This document shows positions 60,135-64,000 of a stretch of 64,000 bases of DNA, piece after piece. The notes below the pieces were generated by a model. The model was not told the origin of the DNA. It worked only from the letters and a program-made list of their open reading frames with translations, and searched no databases. The stretch is from assembly GCA_023430975.1 (NCBI GenBank), contig JAEYYB010000116.1, positions 1 through 64,000 on the forward strand. The letters are read 5' to 3'. Positions within the stretch are counted from its first letter, which is position 1, and the number at the start of each line of letters is the position of its first letter. The position numbers and the translations under genes were made by a program. This stretch comes from Bacillota bacterium. GTDB lineage: Bacteria; Bacillota; Clostridia; Acetivibrionales; DSM-2933.

Positions 60135-60938
60135 ATGGTGATATCGGTAACAGCACCAAAAAAGGGAATGGGGCAAACCCAAAGTGCAATTAACCTTTCC
60201 GCAATGCTCACAAAGATTATAAAAGGAAAGGTGCTACTTGGAGATATAAACAAATTCAGCAAGGATATTGAATATTATTTTAGTGATACCCATGCCTTAA
60301 AAGGTCTTGACAGTCTTATAAGTCTGGTTGAGGCAGGGCTTTTGAGAGAAGATAATTTTGATACATGCGTAAAATCCATAAACCCGGAGCTGGATATTCT
60401 TATAGCTAATGAATGTTTTGAACTCAATAGTTATATAATTGACAATATAATAAGCTTTTCGGAAAAAATTTATGATGCAATTGTTTTTGATACCATTTCT
60501 GGAAACAGTATTCTTACTCATAGATTTTTCGAAAGGTCGGATGTCATAGTTGTAGTTCTTAACCAGTATAAGAATGTTGTTGATATGGCCATGGGAAACC
60601 ATATGTATAAGGAATTCGCCGACAAGATAGTATATGTTTTAAACAGATACAGAGATAATATAAATCTTAAGACTTCAGATGTAAGGGAAATATTAAAATC
60701 CAAAGGATATGAAGGAGAAGTTTTCACTATCAGTTATGATGCTTCCATGATTAACGAGTGCAACGATCATTCCGTATTGAATTTCATACTTAATAAAGGC
60801 ATGAAGACAGCTTCTGTTTATGAAGAAACGCTTTTGTTGTCGGAGTTTTTATTGAAGAATTATGGTTCAGGCATACAAATGAAGGATCAAGGTACAAAAC
60901 AAGGCAAGTTGTTTTCGTTCCTTATGTCTAAGAAATGA
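60135..60938 (+). CDS. CpaE-like MinD-family protein with altered P-loop
   Basis: The 267-residue protein starts MVISVTAPKKGMGQTQSAINLSAML. This is the place and context of the deviant Walker A motif of MinD/CpaE proteins (KGGxGKT), but the essential second Lys is Gln (KKGMGQT). Later strands keep the fold: KVLLGDINKFSKDIEYYF and DAIVFDTISGNSILTHRFFERSDVIVVVLNQYKN. ATP hydrolysis is doubtful. CpaE-type proteins direct pilus machinery to a cell site. GAGGAGA precedes the ATG. Confidence 0.8.
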   Translation: MVISVTAPKKGMGQTQSAINLSAMLTKIIKGKVLLGDINKFSKDIEYYFSDTHALKGLDSLISLVEAGLLREDNFDTCVKSINPELDILIANECFELNSYIIDNIISFSEKIYDAIVFDTISGNSILTHRFFERSDVIVVVLNQYKNVVDMAMGNHMYKEFADKIVYVLNRYRDNINLKTSDVREILKSKGYEGEVFTISYDASMINECNDHSVLNFILNKGMKTASVYEETLLLSEFLLKNYGSGIQMKDQGTKQGKLFSFLMSKK

Positions 60939-60965
60939 TGAGGCTTTCAGCATCATTATTTCACA
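60935..60965 (+). terminator. Stem-loop at the CpaE-like gene end
   Basis: AAATGATG pairs with CATCATTATT-side bases, with inner GCT/AGC, and a TATTTCA tail follows. The stop codon lies in the stem. It could attenuate transcription into the ATPase gene. A TAAGAAATGATGA motif occurs here and again near 61010. Confidence 0.4.
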
Positions 60966-61056
60966 TGACAACAGCAAAGGTTAAAAATTACTTCGTATTT
61001 TTGTATGTTTAAGAAATGATGATGTTGCAGTATGTGTATAAGAAGAAATAGCGGGG

Positions 61057-62712
61057 GTGGGGAACTTGAAGGTCAATAGTATTGAAGAGTTTAAAAAAAT
61101 CTCCAAAGAAATTGATGAGATATTAAATGATACAGATAAATACCAAAGGCTTTACAATGTAGACAGGAGAGAAGCTGAGAAAGAGATACAACGCTATACA
61201 GGTTATAAGGACAAGGCAGCTCTAGGAAGAAAAGAAGTAAGGGCACATATTATAAACCAGTATGTAATCATATTAAAACAACTTTATAAGCTTGATGATG
61301 ACGGCATAAGCAGATTTATAGATTTTATCGAGCTTAGGAATAACAATGTTCAGGTAGTGTTTGAAATGCTTTTGGAGATCATAGACATATCTGAAATAAT
61401 TAATAAATATAATCTGTTTATTAAAGTAACTGAAAAGGATATCTGGAAAATTGCAGAGGCGGAAGAGGACTATATAAAAGAAAGGTATGATCTTACAAAG
61501 AAGCTTAAGCTTCTGGCCATATTTATTTATGCAGATGTATACGGGCAGGATGTCATTGACTCGCTTCAACATCATAAGATAAGTGAAATAGGCATAATTG
61601 ACAAGGACTATGTCTATATAGTCTATAGAGGAAACAAGCTCCATCTCGAGTTTTTAAGGTTTGAAGATGAAAATGTTATATTGAATATACAAAAAAAGAC
61701 TACAAGAAACGCAGTTCTAAACTATGACAAAAGCAATCCAACCCTTGTTACCTCAAAGGACAACAGCAGCCGTATTACTGTTGCAGGGTTTAACGCAACA
61801 GCCGAAGGTGATCTTTATTACAATGAAAGAATATTCAATCTTTCCAAAATTACCCTGGAGGAGATGCGGGACACTTATAATACTATAAACGAACTTGTAT
61901 ATAAGTTCCTGACAATGAACCAAAAGGGAAGAGGTTCTCACTTTGTTACAGGTTCTGATATGGGGGTTGGAAAATCTACTTTTCTCTTGGCTATGATGGA
62001 GAAGGTACCTGACATGTGGGGAATAGGCATATTAGATACCCAGAATGAGCTTCAGGCAAGGAAAAAGTATCCATGGAAGAATGTTCTGACACTGATTGAA
62101 AACCCTGATAGGACAATTGCCCAGCTATTTGAGATAATGCTTAAAATGGCCAGGGATGTAATATATGTCGGTGAAATTACAAAGCCTGCCGAGGTTGCGG
62201 AGCTTGTCAATTCAAGCTTGAGGCTCAATGCAGGTGTGGGAGCTACACTTCACTCCAAGACTCCCTTTGAGGTGGTTACCAACCTTCGAAACCTTATGAT
62301 GCGAACAGAAATGTACAATAACAGCGATGTAGCAGAGTCGGATATTGCAAGGGGCCTTGACCTCGTAGTGCATCTTGCAAAGCTGGAAAACGGCAGGATT
62401 GTTGTAGACAGCATAGTGGAAATAGAGTATGTGGAGCAGGAGACGTTTATATCTCCTATTGCTGAAGGTAGGTTTAAGGATTTATTGTACAACCTTGCCA
62501 AGATGGCTCAATATGCTGTTCTCAAATATATATATAAGAAAAGCTACAGGTACAATGTTATTATCCAGTACGATAGGGAAAAGAACGATTGGATTGCAGT
62601 AAACCCACCTTCAGAGGAGTATTTTTCTAAAATAGGAAGGTATATTAATGAAAGCGAAATCAGAGAATTTATGGATTACTTCTTAAGATGCAAGAATGAA
62701 AAAGCTATATAA
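61057..62712 (+). CDS. CpaF/TadA-type secretion ATPase
   Basis: The 551-residue ATPase powers pilus assembly in Tad systems. Walker A is GSDMGVGKST (about 298-307), followed by an Asp box-like GIGILDTQNEL, the Walker B-region DVIYVGEITKPAEVAELV, and the His-box ATLHSKTPFEVVTNLRNLMMR. Relative to TadA/CpaF the GEVRG motif is changed (GEITK) and the N-terminal part is long. The start is TTG at 61066 or an earlier codon; I keep 61057 (GTG-like start) because GGGGGTGGGG precedes both. The two residues between them are not decisive. Confidence 0.85.
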   Translation: MGNLKVNSIEEFKKISKEIDEILNDTDKYQRLYNVDRREAEKEIQRYTGYKDKAALGRKEVRAHIINQYVIILKQLYKLDDDGISRFIDFIELRNNNVQVVFEMLLEIIDISEIINKYNLFIKVTEKDIWKIAEAEEDYIKERYDLTKKLKLLAIFIYADVYGQDVIDSLQHHKISEIGIIDKDYVYIVYRGNKLHLEFLRFEDENVILNIQKKTTRNAVLNYDKSNPTLVTSKDNSSRITVAGFNATAEGDLYYNERIFNLSKITLEEMRDTYNTINELVYKFLTMNQKGRGSHFVTGSDMGVGKSTFLLAMMEKVPDMWGIGILDTQNELQARKKYPWKNVLTLIENPDRTIAQLFEIMLKMARDVIYVGEITKPAEVAELVNSSLRLNAGVGATLHSKTPFEVVTNLRNLMMRTEMYNNSDVAESDIARGLDLVVHLAKLENGRIVVDSIVEIEYVEQETFISPIAEGRFKDLLYNLAKMAQYAVLKYIYKKSYRYNVIIQYDREKNDWIAVNPPSEEYFSKIGRYINESEIREFMDYFLRCKNEKAI

Positions 62713-62727
62713 AGTAGGTGACGGAAT

Positions 62728-63747
62728 ATGTCCTTTATTTCAAGAATAATTGAAGGATGGAAAAGGCTTGCAGGTTATGTTGTCCAGATGGATTTATTTA
62801 CGGCTGTATGTTTGTTGCTTGTACTTATTGCTGTGGTTCTTGTAATACGGCTTATGTTCCAGAGGCTTAATTCATACAAGATTAAGCAGTTTTATAGTAT
62901 AAACAAGGATAAGCGTTATGCACTGCGTGAAATAACACAAAAACTCAAGAAAAACAGGTACTTTCTTATAATGGCTGAAAATATATCATTTAAAATTGGA
63001 ATGTTCAACAACTATTCATATGAGAGAAACCTTGAGTTTGCTACGATGTCATGTTTTGTGTTCTTAGGGGCAGTCATATTGAGCGTAATAATATTTATTC
63101 CATTGGTGTCTGTGATTTGGTACATACTTCTTTTCTACATTTTTATGGCTATCATATTTGCGATATTACTGTTTTATATTTTCACAATGATTGCAAGATC
63201 CAGGTTTAATAATCAGCTGCCTGAGACATTTAAAATTATAAACAGCAGATATATAACCCATGGCAACATATTAAAGGCAATTAACGTTTCGCTTAATGAT
63301 TTTGACAAAGCTGTAAAGCGAGAAATGATAAAGATTTATGATGTGCTTAAAAAGAATGATATGTATGATATAGACAATACATTCAGAATGATTGACCGTT
63401 CATATAAGAATGAATATGTTTCTCTTCTTTTAAACCTTATAAAACAGGCTCACTATAAAGGCGGAAACACTGTGATAAAGGAGCAGATAGAAAACACTAC
63501 TGAAGAGATACTTATAGATATAGCAAACCAAAAGGATTTAAGTGCATCCACAAGGACTTATGTTTTTCTTAGCATCTTTCTTCTTCCCGGTATATGGTTT
63601 GTAGAACGTTTCAATTTTACGGCTTTAGGCGATAAGTCTGTAGAATTCTATTCAAGCCCATATGGTATTGGTGTTAAGCTGGGATTTTTAATTGCTCTTA
63701 TGTTTTATATCGGAATGATGTTGTTTTTGGAAAGAACTTCAGATTGA
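62728..63747 (+). CDS. TadB/GspF-like pilus membrane protein
   Basis: The 339-residue protein has membrane segments at about residues 24-44, 109-131, 133-156 and two near the C-terminus (about 270-290 and 312-333), with a soluble T2SSF-type helical domain between (NNQLPETFKIINSRYITHGNILKAI). It fits TadB or TadC, the platform proteins of Tad pili. The ATG follows AAGTAGGTGACGG, 15 bases after the ATPase gene. Confidence 0.8.
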   Translation: MSFISRIIEGWKRLAGYVVQMDLFTAVCLLLVLIAVVLVIRLMFQRLNSYKIKQFYSINKDKRYALREITQKLKKNRYFLIMAENISFKIGMFNNYSYERNLEFATMSCFVFLGAVILSVIIFIPLVSVIWYILLFYIFMAIIFAILLFYIFTMIARSRFNNQLPETFKIINSRYITHGNILKAINVSLNDFDKAVKREMIKIYDVLKKNDMYDIDNTFRMIDRSYKNEYVSLLLNLIKQAHYKGGNTVIKEQIENTTEEILIDIANQKDLSASTRTYVFLSIFLLPGIWFVERFNFTALGDKSVEFYSSPYGIGVKLGFLIALMFYIGMMLFLERTSD

Positions 63748-63758
63748 GAGGTTTACAC

Positions 63759-64000
63759 ATGGACATATCTACAAATCTTTTTCTGGTCCCTGCTTTCTTG
63801 GCTTTCTTGATGATATTTCTTGCAGTAATCAAGAAAACAGTCACAGATGTAAAACAGTATAAGATAGGAGAAAAAAAACAGGGCGGCCTGGAAATCCTTA
63901 TTGAAGTAATAGACCGGATTAACATTTTTACTCCTAAAAGAGGTTCTAAAATTTATAGTGGCTATAAGTCGTTTTTACGCTATTCAAGGCTTTCTGTTAA
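63759..64000 (+). CDS. Pilus membrane protein, partial (TadC-like position)
   Basis: An open frame begins with ATG at 63759 after GAGAGG (63746-63751) and runs past the window edge with 80 complete codons and no stop. It opens with one hydrophobic segment (about residues 6-28, LFLVPAFLAFLMIFLAVI) and then a charged, Lys-rich cytoplasmic stretch. Its place 11 bases after the TadB-like gene suggests the second platform protein, but the visible part is too short to prove it. Confidence 0.6.
   Translation, partial: MDISTNLFLVPAFLAFLMIFLAVIKKTVTDVKQYKIGEKKQGGLEILIEVIDRINIFTPKRGSKIYSGYKSFLRYSRLSV

Overview
The window is AT-rich DNA from an anaerobic, endospore-forming, cellulose-degrading Firmicute. 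Spore-formation genes (spoIIIAE-AH, spoIVB, spo0A, an alpha/beta SASP, CotF-like coat proteins, spoIIIE/ftsK), a GH9 cellulase with a dockerin, a GH94 cellobiose phosphorylase of 811 residues and an S-layer-anchored surface protein point to the Acetivibrio/Ruminiclostridium (Clostridium cluster III) group. This assignment comes from protein families and recognised sequence likeness, not from a database search.

Layout. 0.2-2.9 kb: two small coat-like proteins, a SASP and a sporulation-type D,D-carboxypeptidase. 3-8 kb: spoIIIAE-AF-AG-AH without AA-AD next to them, then an Asp23/AmaP envelope-stress trio. 8-20 kb: a housekeeping-to-sporulation run conserved in clostridia (nusB, xseA, xseB, ispA, dxs, tlyA, nadK, argR, recN, spoIVB, spo0A). 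20-24 kb: accessory genes, including an iron-sulfur flavoprotein fragment cut off at a mobile repeat. 23-28 kb and 34.9 kb: sulfur amino-acid genes (metA, an Rrf2/CymR-like regulator, metY, cysK) with a shared candidate operator, plus pdxS-pdxT for the PLP that metY and cysK use. 28.7-33.6 kb: a 1644-residue SLH-anchored phosphodiesterase-like protein. 35.9-43 kb: a GHL10-amidase fusion and the tepA-ylzJ-ftsK block. 43-53 kb: cellulose utilisation (ABC cellodextrin-type importer without its ATPase, cellobiose phosphorylase, a mutarotase-like protein, and a GH9 enzyme ending in an X-module plus type II-like dockerin). 53-57 kb: a SUKH protein, a TPR-S41 protease lipoprotein and an exported protein of unknown role. 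57-64 kb: a Tad/type IVb pilus-like cluster opened by a Ser/Thr kinase fused to a degenerate CpaE/MinD domain; it runs off the right edge.

How the parts work together. The GH9 enzyme, importer, phosphorylase and mutarotase-like protein form a path from cellulose outside the cell to glucose-1-phosphate inside. Methionine and cysteine synthesis appears to be co-regulated by the local Rrf2 protein.

The intergenic DNA is full of short palindromic repeats. I could define four families: A (about 98 bp, six full copies in two subfamilies, plus halves), B, C and D. Family A copies at 5 kb and 51 kb are nearly identical, which implies recent spread. No transposase, CRISPR array, rRNA or tRNA was recognised in the window. 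The points most worth following up are the kinase plus paired degenerate CpaE-like proteins in the Tad cluster, the GH9 enzyme with a scaffoldin-type X-dockerin, the repeat families, and the shared sulfur-gene operator.
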